A stretch of DNA of 64,000 nucleotides from positions 16,261 to 80,260 of the forward strand of contig JABFXY010000116.1 of NCBI GenBank assembly GCA_013361525.1, given 5' to 3'. Of this stretch, positions 8,047-16,191 are shown piece after piece; positions within the stretch are counted from its first letter, which is position 1; each line of letters starts with the position of its first letter. The notes below the pieces were generated by a model. The model was given only the letters and a program-made list of their open reading frames with translations. It searched no databases and was not told where the DNA came from. A program made the position numbers and the translations under genes. Origin of the DNA: Polyangiaceae bacterium (GTDB lineage: Bacteria > Myxococcota_A > Polyangia > Polyangiales > Polyangiaceae).

Positions 8047-8457
8047 ATGACGATCCGTTGCGAGACCGAGACCGCCGGCGAATACGCGCAGCTCCTTCAC
8101 GTCGGCAAGCACACGCTCCACGCCGATATGGACGAGAAGTCCGGTGGCCACGACACCGGGCCGGGCGCGCACGAGTACTTCGATGCGGCGCTTTCGGCGT
8201 GCAAGGCGCTGACGGCCACGTGGTTCGCGAAGAAGAACAACATCCCGCTCGAACGTGTGGAGACGTTCGTCGAGCGCGACGATTCGCAGGAGCGCGCTGG
8301 CAAGTACGTCCTGAAGGTGCGGCTCGCGTTCCACGGGCCGCTCAGCGACGAAGATCGCAAGCGCCTTTATGCGGCGGTGGGCAAATGCCCGGTGCACAAG
8401 CTGATGACGACGACCGAAGTGGTGATCGAGACGGCGCCGCTCGACGCCACGACATAA
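8047..8457 (+). CDS. OsmC-family protein
   Basis: About 136 residues from the ATG at 8047; the ATG at 8008 would add 13 residues, and neither has a clear ribosome site. The sequence 'GGHDTGPGAHEYFDAALSACKALTATWFAKK' (about residues 34-64) is the classic OsmC/Ohr core, with the family Cys in 'LSACKA'. A second Cys lies in 'GKCPVHKLMTTTEV' near residue 120. These two Cys are the peroxidatic and resolving positions in OsmC/Ohr hydroperoxide reductases. Likely role: reduction of organic hydroperoxides in the cytoplasm, though YhfA-like members have no proven activity. No partner gene; the following gene is convergent with a 3-bp gap. Confidence 0.85.
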   Translation: MTIRCETETAGEYAQLLHVGKHTLHADMDEKSGGHDTGPGAHEYFDAALSACKALTATWFAKKNNIPLERVETFVERDDSQERAGKYVLKVRLAFHGPLSDEDRKRLYAAVGKCPVHKLMTTTEVVIETAPLDATT

Positions 8458-8460
8458 GAG

Positions 8461-9069
8461 CTAGTCGCCGAAGTTGGCGACGTCGCAAGCGCGCTCCTTC
8501 GCGACGAGGAGGGTTTTGACCTTTCCCTTTGCGAGGCAGACGACGGTTTTGATGCGCTCTTCGGGGATGCCGGCGGCGACGAGCTGCGGCACGAGCAACT
8601 TCTGCCATGCGGTCGCCGTGGCTTTGACGGGCGCGCGCGTTTGAACGATGAGCCTCGGTTCGTCGATGACCATGCGTGCAACCTGGCGCATGGCGGTCTC
8701 CTCGTTCGCGTCGAGCTTGTGCGGGACATCGCCGAAGTCGACGATGAGGTCCCGTTCGCCGTGGCGGCTCGGCCGTGGCGGGGCGTCGTAAGGGCAGCCC
8801 GCCCACGCAGGGTTTTCATCGTCGGCACCACGCTCTCGGGGGCAGACGTCGCGTTCGTCGGGCACCCCGTCGCCGTCGGTGTCCACGGGCCGCACGCTTG
8901 CCGACCCCGTGGCCGCGGGCTGCGCGGTCCAGGTCGCCGGCAGCTCAGCCGACATCACGACCATCGCCGTTTCGCCCTGTGGCTCGTTGGGCGCCGGCGT
9001 CGAGCACGCAGCGACGACCCCAATCCCCAACGCCGCAGCGAGGTTCGCCCGCACCATGCGCGGGAGCAT
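8461..9069 (-). CDS. Lipoprotein with thrombospondin type-3-like calcium repeat, OmpA-like C-terminus
   Basis: 202 residues from the ATG at 9067-9069. The signal 'MVRANLAAALGIGVVAACST' ends in a perfect VAAC lipobox. Residues about 60-85 contain 'DTDGDGVPDERDVCPRE', a type-3 thrombospondin calcium-binding repeat that in Myxococcota usually precedes an OmpA domain. The remaining part ('ANEETAMRQVARMVIDEP...GIPEERIKTVVCLAKG') follows the OmpA/MotB pattern loosely but lacks the clear NxxLSxxRA motif, so peptidoglycan binding is doubtful. It is convergent with the OsmC gene and divergent from the P450, sharing a 64-bp promoter region with the latter. Frames extended further upstream would overlap the P450 start. 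Confidence 0.7.
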   Translation of the reverse strand: MLPRMVRANLAAALGIGVVAACSTPAPNEPQGETAMVVMSAELPATWTAQPAATGSASVRPVDTDGDGVPDERDVCPRERGADDENPAWAGCPYDAPPRPSRHGERDLIVDFGDVPHKLDANEETAMRQVARMVIDEPRLIVQTRAPVKATATAWQKLLVPQLVAAGIPEERIKTVVCLAKGKVKTLLVAKERACDVANFGD

Positions 9070-9133
9070 ATCGACGCCACGGCCCGTTGAGCTAGCCATG
9101 ACACGCACCCGGGCGAACGATACGGTAGCGACC

Positions 9134-10513
9134 ATGGCGACGTCCGCGAAGCTTCCGCGCGGCCCGGGGATCCCGATCGCAGGCTCGACCTTCCATTACT
9201 TCCGTGAGCCGCTCGCATTCATGGATGCGGCGTCGAAGCTCGGCGACATCGTCGACCTTCGGTTCTTTCACCATCGGGCATTTCTCGTCAACGAGCCCGC
9301 TCTCATCGAGCAGGTATTGGTGAAAGCGCCCGGCAGCTTCCACAAGGACATGTTCGCCAACGAGCTGAAGCGGGTGCTCGGCGAGGGTCTTTTGACGAGC
9401 GAGGGCGACTTCTGGAAGCGCCAGCGCCGCCTGATTCAGCCGGCTTTCCACCGCGACCGCATTGCCGGTTACGCGAAGATCATGGTCGAGCACACGACGC
9501 GGATGCTCGATCGCTGGCGCCCCGAGACGACGCTCGATCTGCACCACGAGATGATGAAGCTGACCTCCGACATCGTCGCGCACGCGCTCTTCGGCGGCGA
9601 CGCGGCCGACCCGAGCGAGGTCGCCTGGTGCATCGAGGCGATGATGGAGCGCTTCGGCGATCCGATTTACTTGATGCTCCCCATTCTCAACAAGTTGCCA
9701 CTACCAGGTAATCGCAAGGTGGGTGAGGTGCGCGCGCGGCTCGACGCCGTGGTGGGGGAGTTCATCGCGCGCGGCCGTGCCCGGCCGAAAGACGCGGCCG
9801 GCGGCGATCTCCTCGGGATGTTGCTCGCCGCGCGGGACGAAGACGGCTCGCGCATGACCGATCTGCAGGTGCGCGACGAGATCTTGATTCTGTTTCTCGC
9901 CGGGCACGAGACGACGGCGCTCGCCCTGTCGTGGACGTTCCACTTGCTCGCCAATCATCCCGAGGTCGAGAGGGCGCTGGTCGACGAGCTCGCGACCGTT
10001 TTGCAGGGTCGCACGCCCACGCTCGAAGACCTGCCGAAGCTTCGGGTTGCCGAGCAAATCGTGCAAGAGACGTTGCGCCTCTATCCACCTGCGTGGTCGC
10101 TCGGCCGGCAGGCGATCGAGCCTTTTACGCTTGGGGGTTATCCATTCCAGCCTGGTGATTGGCTCTGGATCATCCCGTTTGCGCTGCACCGCGACGCCCG
10201 TTGGTTTTCGGACCCGCTCGCGTTTCGCCCGACGCGATGGGCGGACGGCCTCGCCAAGCGATTGCCCAAAGGCGCCTATTTGCCATTCGGCGCCGGCCCG
10301 CGCATCTGCATCGGCAACCAGTTCGCCATGATGGAGGCGGTGTTGCTCCTCGCGACCATCGTGCAACGATTCTCGCTGCGGAACGACGCCTCCGGCCCCC
10401 GTGTGGAGCCCGATCCGTCGATTACGCTCCGCTTCAAGCACGGGCTGCGAATGGGTGTCTCCGCGCGGGGGGCCAATTCGTCTCGCGAAGCGCTCACGGC
10501 CTCCGCGCCGTGA
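9134..10513 (+). CDS. Cytochrome P450
   Basis: 459 residues, a normal length for a soluble bacterial P450. Key features are complete: I-helix 'LFLAGHETTALALSW' with the AGxET oxygen-activating motif, ExxR in 'QETLRLYP' (Glu about 312, Arg about 315), and the haem loop 'FGAGPRICIGNQFA' with the axial Cys at about 392. No transmembrane anchor is seen. The ATG at 9134 is preferred because the longer frame overlaps the divergent lipoprotein. No ferredoxin or reductase gene is adjacent, so its redox partner must be encoded elsewhere. The stop overlaps the 3' end of the convergent lipoprotein gene by 20 bp. Substrate cannot be inferred. Confidence 0.92.
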   Translation: MATSAKLPRGPGIPIAGSTFHYFREPLAFMDAASKLGDIVDLRFFHHRAFLVNEPALIEQVLVKAPGSFHKDMFANELKRVLGEGLLTSEGDFWKRQRRLIQPAFHRDRIAGYAKIMVEHTTRMLDRWRPETTLDLHHEMMKLTSDIVAHALFGGDAADPSEVAWCIEAMMERFGDPIYLMLPILNKLPLPGNRKVGEVRARLDAVVGEFIARGRARPKDAAGGDLLGMLLAARDEDGSRMTDLQVRDEILILFLAGHETTALALSWTFHLLANHPEVERALVDELATVLQGRTPTLEDLPKLRVAEQIVQETLRLYPPAWSLGRQAIEPFTLGGYPFQPGDWLWIIPFALHRDARWFSDPLAFRPTRWADGLAKRLPKGAYLPFGAGPRICIGNQFAMMEAVLLLATIVQRFSLRNDASGPRVEPDPSITLRFKHGLRMGVSARGANSSREALTASAP

Positions 10514-11666
10514 ATGCGAGGCCCGTCTGGGTCGCGGCGAGGATGCCGAACGCCTCTTCGCCGCCTGCCATGACATAGGTATACGAGGTCGTCGCAATCG
10601 GGACGCCGATCGTCGATGTGATGGTATCGCCGTCCACGACCGAAAGCTCGAGCTCCTCGTACGCGGTGCTCCGTTCTTTGCGCGCGACGATACCGATCAG
10701 TCCATTCTGCGTCGCAGCGACCACCGGCACGTCCCCTCCGATCGCGCCGCCGATGGGTGCGAAGCTGTCGGTTGCTCGCCCAAAGATGAGCTCACCCGGC
10801 TCTCCATATCGCAGAACACTGAAATAGGTTTCGCCGTCGAGCTCGACTGCGCCGTGCCTCGACACGAAGAGGTCGGGCAGCGTGAGCAAGGGATTGGTCT
10901 CGGCGACGATATTGCCTGCGTCGTCGAAGGTCGTCGACACCACGTCGCTGTCCTGCGCGATTCGTGTCGTCCAGAGCACTGTATTGGTGCCCTGTCCACC
11001 TGCGAACCCGACGATGTCCGTATTCTCCGCGGACGTGAGCTGTACCGGGGGTACCGCGACACCGCCGTCGCCCGTTACGCGCGCAAAGAAGAGCTCGTAT
11101 CCGCCCCCACCGGTATCGCTGGATATCCCGATGCGCAGGGAGCCGTCGGGCGCCGGCTGGAGCCAATGAAGATAGACGTTGCCCGGCGCCTCGAACGACG
11201 AAACAGGCGCTCCGACCAGCGTTCCTTCCTCCGTCATTCGTTGGAGGAACAATCGCTCGTCGACCCAAGCGATCACATACGACGACCCATCCCAGGTGAT
11301 CTCGGGCGTGTTGTTGGCACCGCCCTGGGGGCCGAGCGTCACGACGGCGGACGATTGCCATGTTCCGTCGACGACCTGGAACGTGGTCGCGACGATCATG
11401 ACGGACCCGTTTTGGTTTTCGGCCCACGTCGCGCCGAACGAACAACCTGCCGACGCGATGTTGCCCATGAATTGAACCGTCTGGGTGATGTCGACGGTCG
11501 CGTCGCCGAATGCCGGGCAGACGGACGGTCCGACATTCGAGCCGCCGCCGCCCTCGTTTTGGGAGCCGCCGCCGCCCTCGTTTTCGTCGACGTCGAGGGA
11601 CGTCCGGGCACCACAGCCGACAAGCACGACGACAACACCGAGCAGGGTAAGGCTCGACCTTCGCAT
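10494..11666 (-). CDS. Putative beta-propeller-like lipoprotein
   Basis: 390 residues. The ATG at 11664-11666 is chosen because 'ggagg' lies about 10 nt upstream, whereas it nearly abuts the ATG at 11675. Signal 'LTLLGVVVVLVGCGARTSLD' ends in a VGC lipobox; 'CGARTSL' is a recurrent start of mature myxobacterial lipoproteins. Gly/Ser linkers follow, then repeated beta-strand blades of the type 'WDGSSYVIAWVDERLFLQRM' and 'SLRIGISSD', suggesting a propeller-like surface protein. No catalytic motif. It converges on the P450 with a 20-bp overlap. Function unknown. Confidence 0.65.
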   Translation of the reverse strand: MRRSSLTLLGVVVVLVGCGARTSLDVDENEGGGGSQNEGGGGSNVGPSVCPAFGDATVDITQTVQFMGNIASAGCSFGATWAENQNGSVMIVATTFQVVDGTWQSSAVVTLGPQGGANNTPEITWDGSSYVIAWVDERLFLQRMTEEGTLVGAPVSSFEAPGNVYLHWLQPAPDGSLRIGISSDTGGGGYELFFARVTGDGGVAVPPVQLTSAENTDIVGFAGGQGTNTVLWTTRIAQDSDVVSTTFDDAGNIVAETNPLLTLPDLFVSRHGAVELDGETYFSVLRYGEPGELIFGRATDSFAPIGGAIGGDVPVVAATQNGLIGIVARKERSTAYEELELSVVDGDTITSTIGVPIATTSYTYVMAGGEEAFGILAATQTGLAFTARRP

Positions 11667-11780
11667 GAGGAGCATTCCTCCGGCCGCTGGGCATGAAGAA
11701 GTGTGAAAGAGGGCGCCTGTTTTACCTCAAGTCGGTGACGCGGCCTTGCGCGAACGACAGGTGATCGCCACGCTGCGCCC

Positions 11781-12851
11781 ATGACCCACGCGCTCGCCGT
11801 CTCTCGCACCGAGCGAGAACGTCGGATTTCGCAGTCGCCCCGGTTCCGGGACGGCAAGTTCTGGAACACGACGCCGACGCAGATGATGCGTGAGCCGTTC
11901 AGCGCGTCGATGGCGCTCGACTTCGTGGCCGGGCGCGCGCGACGGTCTCCGAAGAGCGAATTGCCCGTGTTCGACGGCGGGCTCCGCGCGCTGTCGACGC
12001 CGCCGTCCGGCGGGCTGCGCCTCACGTGGCTGGGGCATTCGACGGTGCTCGTGGAGATCGACGGCGTGCGTTTCCTCACGGATCCGGTGTGGGGCGAACG
12101 CGCGAGCCCGGTCTCGTTCGCAGGTCCCAAGCGCTTCCACAGGCCACCAATCTCGCTCGCCGATCTTCCGCCGATCGATGCGGTGCTCCTGTCGCACGAC
12201 CATTACGATCATTTGTGCGCGCCCACCATTCGGGCGCTCGCCCGCGGCGAGTCACCGGGCTTCTCGGGGCGATTCGTGACGGCGCTCGGCGTCGGCGCGC
12301 ACCTCGAGCGCTGCGGTGTCGGCCCCGAGCAAATCGTGGAGCTCGATTGGGGACAAGGGACGAAGGTCGGTGCGATCGACGTCGTCGCCGTCCCCGCACA
12401 ACACTTCTCCGGGCGGGGCGCGATGGACCGCAATCACACGTTATGGGCGGGCTTCGCCGTCGTGGGTCCGAAACATCGCGCCTTCTTCTCCGGCGATACT
12501 GGGCCGACGAACGAACATCGAGATATCGGCGCCTCGTTTGGACCTTTCGACGTCGCCATGTTCGAGATTGGGGCCTTCCACCCGTCGTGGGGCGATATTC
12601 ATCTCGGGCCCGACGCGGCGTACGAGGCATTCATCCAATGCGGGGCTAGGGCGCTCTTGCCCGTGCATTGGAGCACGTTCGATCTCGGCCTCCACCCGTG
12701 GGAAGAGCCGGCCGAGTCGCTTTTCGTGCGCGCGACGGGCGACGGAGCCCCGCTATGGACACCGCGCATCGGCGAGCCGCTCGAGCGCTCTACAGCGCAG
12801 CCGACTGCCTGGTGGCGCGAGGCGCTCGGGCAATTGCCCCCCGGAGGGTGA
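11781..12851 (+). CDS. Metallo-beta-lactamase-fold hydrolase (NAPE-PLD/UlaG-like)
   Basis: 356 residues. 'LTWLGHSTVLVEIDGVRFLTDPVW' (from about residue 76) and the zinc motif 'LSHDHYDHL' (His 139, His 141, Asp 143, His 144) are characteristic. Later 'VPAQHFSGRGAMD', 'FFSGDTGP' and 'LLPVHWSTF' supply the remaining metal ligands (His, Asp, His). The N-terminal 'FRDGKFWNTTPTQMMREPF' is seen in the NAPE-phospholipase-D-like subgroup of the fold. Role: probably hydrolysis of a phosphodiester or lactone in the cytoplasm, since no signal peptide is present. The substrate is not predictable. Flanked by lipoprotein genes with no shared operon. Confidence 0.85.
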   Translation: MTHALAVSRTERERRISQSPRFRDGKFWNTTPTQMMREPFSASMALDFVAGRARRSPKSELPVFDGGLRALSTPPSGGLRLTWLGHSTVLVEIDGVRFLTDPVWGERASPVSFAGPKRFHRPPISLADLPPIDAVLLSHDHYDHLCAPTIRALARGESPGFSGRFVTALGVGAHLERCGVGPEQIVELDWGQGTKVGAIDVVAVPAQHFSGRGAMDRNHTLWAGFAVVGPKHRAFFSGDTGPTNEHRDIGASFGPFDVAMFEIGAFHPSWGDIHLGPDAAYEAFIQCGARALLPVHWSTFDLGLHPWEEPAESLFVRATGDGAPLWTPRIGEPLERSTAQPTAWWREALGQLPPGG

Positions 12852-12937
12852 TTCGAGCTTGCATCACGCGAGGGACATCCCTGTTCCACGAAGGGAAGTA
12901 TCCGACGGGGCCGGCGTCGACTAGCCTTTGTCCCGCC

Positions 12938-13927
12938 ATGAATGTCGCTCGCTCCTCGCTTGTCCCTCTCGCGTTCGTCCTCCTCTCGGCACAAGCCGCG
13001 TGCTCCGATTCCGGCGACGGCGGTGCAGGGCCCAACGGCGGCGGTGGCTCCAATTCGGTCACGGGTGGAGGCACACCGGGTGGAGCGGGCGGCGGAGGCT
13101 CGTCGGGGTTCGAGGGCGGCCACGATCAAGGCACCGGTGGCGGTGACGTCTGCGAGCCGCCCGACATGCTCATCGCGCTCGACCGCACGCTCACGATGCA
13201 CCGATTGCCGAACGGGGGCACGCCGACCGACGCACCCGATTACCAGAGCTCGAAGTGGTCTCAAGCCATCACGGCCATCGAGGGTCTCGTCACCCCCGAG
13301 CTCGACGGGACGATCCGCTTCGGGCTCGAGCTCTGGCCGAAGGAAGAGCCCGGGTGCATCACCCTCGTCGAGCGCGTGGAAGACACGGTCCAAGCGACGA
13401 ATCCGTTTTGCGAAGAAGGAGAGGTCGTCCTGTCGCCCGATCTCGATACGAGCGACGCTCTCCACGACATCTTGGATCCGCTGACGACCAAGATCTGCGT
13501 CTCGACGCCCACGGGCAGCGCGCTCCTCACCGCGTCGACCCACCTCGAAGAGGTCCGCGTCGAGGGCCGCGATCAATACATCTTGCTCGTCACCGACGGC
13601 GCCGATTGGGATGCGAGCTGTCCGACGCCCGACCCGCTCGCGGTTACCCAACAGCTCGCCGCCGGCGGCATCAAGACGTTCGTGCTCGGGTTCTCGGCGA
13701 CGGAAGACCTCATGCCGAACGGCGTCGGCGCGCCCTTCCTCAACAACATGGCCTGCGCCGGAATGACGGCGGTCGACTTCGACGACAACTGCATGATGGG
13801 GACCGACGGCTACGTGGCAGTCGATCCGAATGGGCCGACCCTGTATCTGCAGGCGAGCGACGGCGCCGCACTCAGCGCGGCATTGTCCGACGTCGCCGGG
13901 TCCATTTGCTGCAATTGCGTGGAGTGA
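12938..13927 (+). CDS. von Willebrand factor A-domain lipoprotein
   Basis: 329 residues from the ATG at 12938. Signal 'SLVPLAFVLLSAQAACSDS' ends in a QAAC-type lipobox, followed by a Gly-rich linker of about 45 residues. The vWA domain starts at 'DMLIALDRTLTM', with DRTLT in the MIDAS position (DxTxT rather than the usual DxSxS), and continues with 'FGLELWPKEE', 'TPTGSALLTAS' and 'YILLVTDGADW' (the second metal-loop Asp). Such proteins bind a metal and a protein ligand at the cell surface. It ends in paired Cys (ICCNC). It follows the hydrolase by 86 bp on the same strand. Confidence 0.78.
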   Translation: MNVARSSLVPLAFVLLSAQAACSDSGDGGAGPNGGGGSNSVTGGGTPGGAGGGGSSGFEGGHDQGTGGGDVCEPPDMLIALDRTLTMHRLPNGGTPTDAPDYQSSKWSQAITAIEGLVTPELDGTIRFGLELWPKEEPGCITLVERVEDTVQATNPFCEEGEVVLSPDLDTSDALHDILDPLTTKICVSTPTGSALLTASTHLEEVRVEGRDQYILLVTDGADWDASCPTPDPLAVTQQLAAGGIKTFVLGFSATEDLMPNGVGAPFLNNMACAGMTAVDFDDNCMMGTDGYVAVDPNGPTLYLQASDGAALSAALSDVAGSICCNCVE

Positions 13928-13986
13928 CGCACGGCCGCCAAAACCGTGTGTAGCGGCGAACCCGGCGCTGCATTACGACGTTGCCG

Positions 13987-14589
13987 GTGAACGTTCCGCC
14001 TCCGACCAATCCTTATGCGCCTCCGGCCGAGCAGGCCCAGCAGGCGCCGCCCCCCGCGCAGGACCTGGTCGTCGAACGCAATATCGAGCTGCCGCCGATC
14101 TGCCTGGGCTGCGGGGTCCATGCACACGAGCCGCTGATCCTCGGAGTGCGCCGTATGTCGAGGGTCTCTTGTGTCGGGATTGCGGTTCTCCTCGCCGGCT
14201 TCTTTCTACTGCGAGGCCGCGTCGACGACACGCTGCTCACCCTCGGGTACATCGCCGGCGTGGCGACGTTCTCGGCCATCGACTTCTTCCGAGAGGTGAA
14301 GCTCGTGCTTCCCCATTGCCCAACTTGCGGCGCGCAGCGCCGACGTGGGCGCCTGTTCCGACTTTTGGGCGCACCCGTCTACTGGGCCGCGTTCGCGTTC
14401 ATGATGCTATCGTCGAATCACCTCTTCACGATGGTCTTTCTGGCCGTCATAGTCGGCCGAGGCTTCGCACAAAAGGCGATCGAGCCTCGTCCGCTGATCG
14501 TCAAGTCCGTGGACCCGCAGCGCGCAATCGTCGCCGGCGTCGGGCCGGGGATCGTCGCCTACATCAACGAAGCGCGAAAAGGCTTCTGA
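13987..14589 (+). CDS. Zn-ribbon membrane protein of unknown function
   Basis: About 200 residues; start taken as GTG at 13987 (TTG at 13981 is an alternative). The N-terminus is Pro/Ala/Gln-rich ('NPYAPPAEQAQQAPPPAQ'). CLGCG near residue 38 and CPTCG near residue 110 form a split zinc ribbon flanking two hydrophobic segments ('VSCVGIAVLLAGFFLL', 'LLTLGYIAGVATFSAIDFF'), with two further hydrophobic stretches after it. The arrangement resembles the proteins at 2665 and 48996 in type but not obviously in sequence. No function can be assigned. Confidence 0.6.
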   Translation: MNVPPPTNPYAPPAEQAQQAPPPAQDLVVERNIELPPICLGCGVHAHEPLILGVRRMSRVSCVGIAVLLAGFFLLRGRVDDTLLTLGYIAGVATFSAIDFFREVKLVLPHCPTCGAQRRRGRLFRLLGAPVYWAAFAFMMLSSNHLFTMVFLAVIVGRGFAQKAIEPRPLIVKSVDPQRAIVAGVGPGIVAYINEARKGF

Positions 14590-14628
14590 GCGCGCGCTCT
14601 GCTGCTGGGCGCGCCGTCGGCCCGACCG

Positions 14629-15261
14629 TCAGGTGCTGTCGGGCCCCGTGCCGGCCGGCTTGAGCACCCTGGGCGGCAACAGCTCCGGCTCGCTCTCGAC
14701 TTTCTGCGCGAGGAAGATCGCCGCGTCGAGCTTGTAGAAGTTGCGCTTCCGATAGAAACGGAGCGCGTTCTCGTTGTTCTCGGCGACCTCGAGGACGAGG
14801 TGCGTGCAACCGCGCACGCGCGCCAGGTGTTGGAGCTGCTCGAGCATGAAGGATCCGACGCCGCGGCCTTGGTAGTCGGGGTGCGACGCGAGCTCTTCCA
14901 CGAACAGGGGCCGCATGTCGCGCGACTCGAAGAAGCGCGGATTGATCCAGTTGTCGCTCCCGGTGACCTCGAACGCGCACTCCGCGTAGCCGACGATGTC
15001 CCCGCCTACCTCGAAGATCAGCTGTTCGACACCTTCGTCGTCGTATTGCTCGACGAAGCGCTGTTTGCTGCGCGGCCGCTGGTACTCGAGCGTCTGTCGG
15101 TTCACGTCGCGAAACACGCGCTTGAGAAACTCCCAAGCCTTGTTCACGTCGCGGCGGTGCATCCTTCGAACCCGGATTGCGCCCTCGCCCACGTCGCTAT
15201 CGGGAGCGACCGTGACGGGTTCAACCTCCTTGGCGAGCTTGCGCTTCCTCGGCTGGGTCAT
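14629..15261 (-). CDS. GNAT-family N-acetyltransferase
   Basis: 210 residues from the ATG at 15259-15261; longer frames upstream overlap the divergent AraC gene. The acetyl-CoA loop is seen in 'ASHPDYQGRGVGSFMLEQL' (Q/RxxGxG/A type) and 'NENALRFYRKRNFYK' is the typical C-terminal strand-helix. The basic N-terminus 'MTQPRKRKLAKEVEP' is followed by 'AIRVRRMHRRDVNKAWEFLKRVF'. It transfers an acetyl group from acetyl-CoA to an unknown amine. Divergent from the AraC regulator, which may control it. Confidence 0.85.
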   Translation of the reverse strand: MTQPRKRKLAKEVEPVTVAPDSDVGEGAIRVRRMHRRDVNKAWEFLKRVFRDVNRQTLEYQRPRSKQRFVEQYDDEGVEQLIFEVGGDIVGYAECAFEVTGSDNWINPRFFESRDMRPLFVEELASHPDYQGRGVGSFMLEQLQHLARVRGCTHLVLEVAENNENALRFYRKRNFYKLDAAIFLAQKVESEPELLPPRVLKPAGTGPDST

Positions 15262-15339
15262 CGCTTCTTTCGCATACCACGAGTCCGATACCCGCCCATC
15301 GCCGATCGCGGGGCCGGTGCTATCGTGCCCCGGACGCGC

Positions 15340-16191
15340 ATGAAGCACGCCGACGCCCAAGCCGTAGAGAGAGCGCCGAGCGACCGCACGGTGTTCGTGA
15401 TGCACCGCTCCTTCGAGCATTGCTCGCCGAAGCGAAGCAGCGCACACGCCGCGGTGACCCACGAGCATGCGGTGGTCGCGTATTACGTCGGCGGTTCTTC
15501 GTGCGTCGAACAGAATGGGCGCTGGACGCTCGGCCCGGGTGACGCCTTGTTGGTCCCGGCGGGCACCCCGCATCGCGTCGTCGACCTCGAGCACGCTGAG
15601 CTTTGGGGTGTCGGATTCTGTGTTCCGTGCTTCGCCGCAGACGACCCAGCATCGCTGCTCGAGCCATTCGAGCGCGTTCGCGCAGGCGCCTCGGCGGTCG
15701 TGCATATCCCCGAGCAGCGCCGGCCGTTTCTGCTCCGCCTGTTCGAGGAGCTCCGCGATCACACGTCGAAGCAGAACTCGAGCGCCGCGGTCGATCGCAG
15801 CCTACTCACCCTGATACTCAACGAGGTATCGCAGGCCGCATCCTGGCCGGAGGACGGCGCGACCAACGCGGGAGTCGTCGGGGAGAGCCTGAAGGTGATT
15901 GAACGGCGATGCCTCGGGCCGCTCACGCTCGCCGACGTCGCACGCGCGGTGCATCGCTCGCCCGCGTACGTCACGACGGCGCTCCGGCGCGCTACCGGCA
16001 AGAGCGCAGTGGAATGGATCATCGCGGGGCGAATGGCGGAGGCGCGCAGACACCTTCTGCATTCCGACGAGCGCGTCGATATCATCGCCGAGCGCGTCGG
16101 TTACGCCGATCCGACGCACTTCATCCGGATCTTTCGACGCGAGCACGGCCAGACGCCCGCCGCTTGGCGGGCGGAGCGGCGCTCAAAGTAG
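15340..16191 (+). CDS. AraC-family transcriptional regulator with cupin sensor
   Basis: 283 residues. The N-terminal part (residues about 30-110) is a cupin-like sensor ('LGPGDALLVPAGTPHRVVDLEHAELWGVGF'). The C-terminal 100 residues are the two helix-turn-helix AraC domain: 'LTLADVARAVHRSPAYVTTALRRATGKS' and 'VDIIAERVGYADPTHFIRIFRREHGQTPAAWR', with the conserved GYxDxxHFxRxFRxxxGxTPxxWR pattern. Start at ATG 15340. Divergent from the acetyltransferase. Its last 9 bp overlap the end of the convergent flavoprotein gene. Confidence 0.88.
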   Translation: MKHADAQAVERAPSDRTVFVMHRSFEHCSPKRSSAHAAVTHEHAVVAYYVGGSSCVEQNGRWTLGPGDALLVPAGTPHRVVDLEHAELWGVGFCVPCFAADDPASLLEPFERVRAGASAVVHIPEQRRPFLLRLFEELRDHTSKQNSSAAVDRSLLTLILNEVSQAASWPEDGATNAGVVGESLKVIERRCLGPLTLADVARAVHRSPAYVTTALRRATGKSAVEWIIAGRMAEARRHLLHSDERVDIIAERVGYADPTHFIRIFRREHGQTPAAWRAERRSK

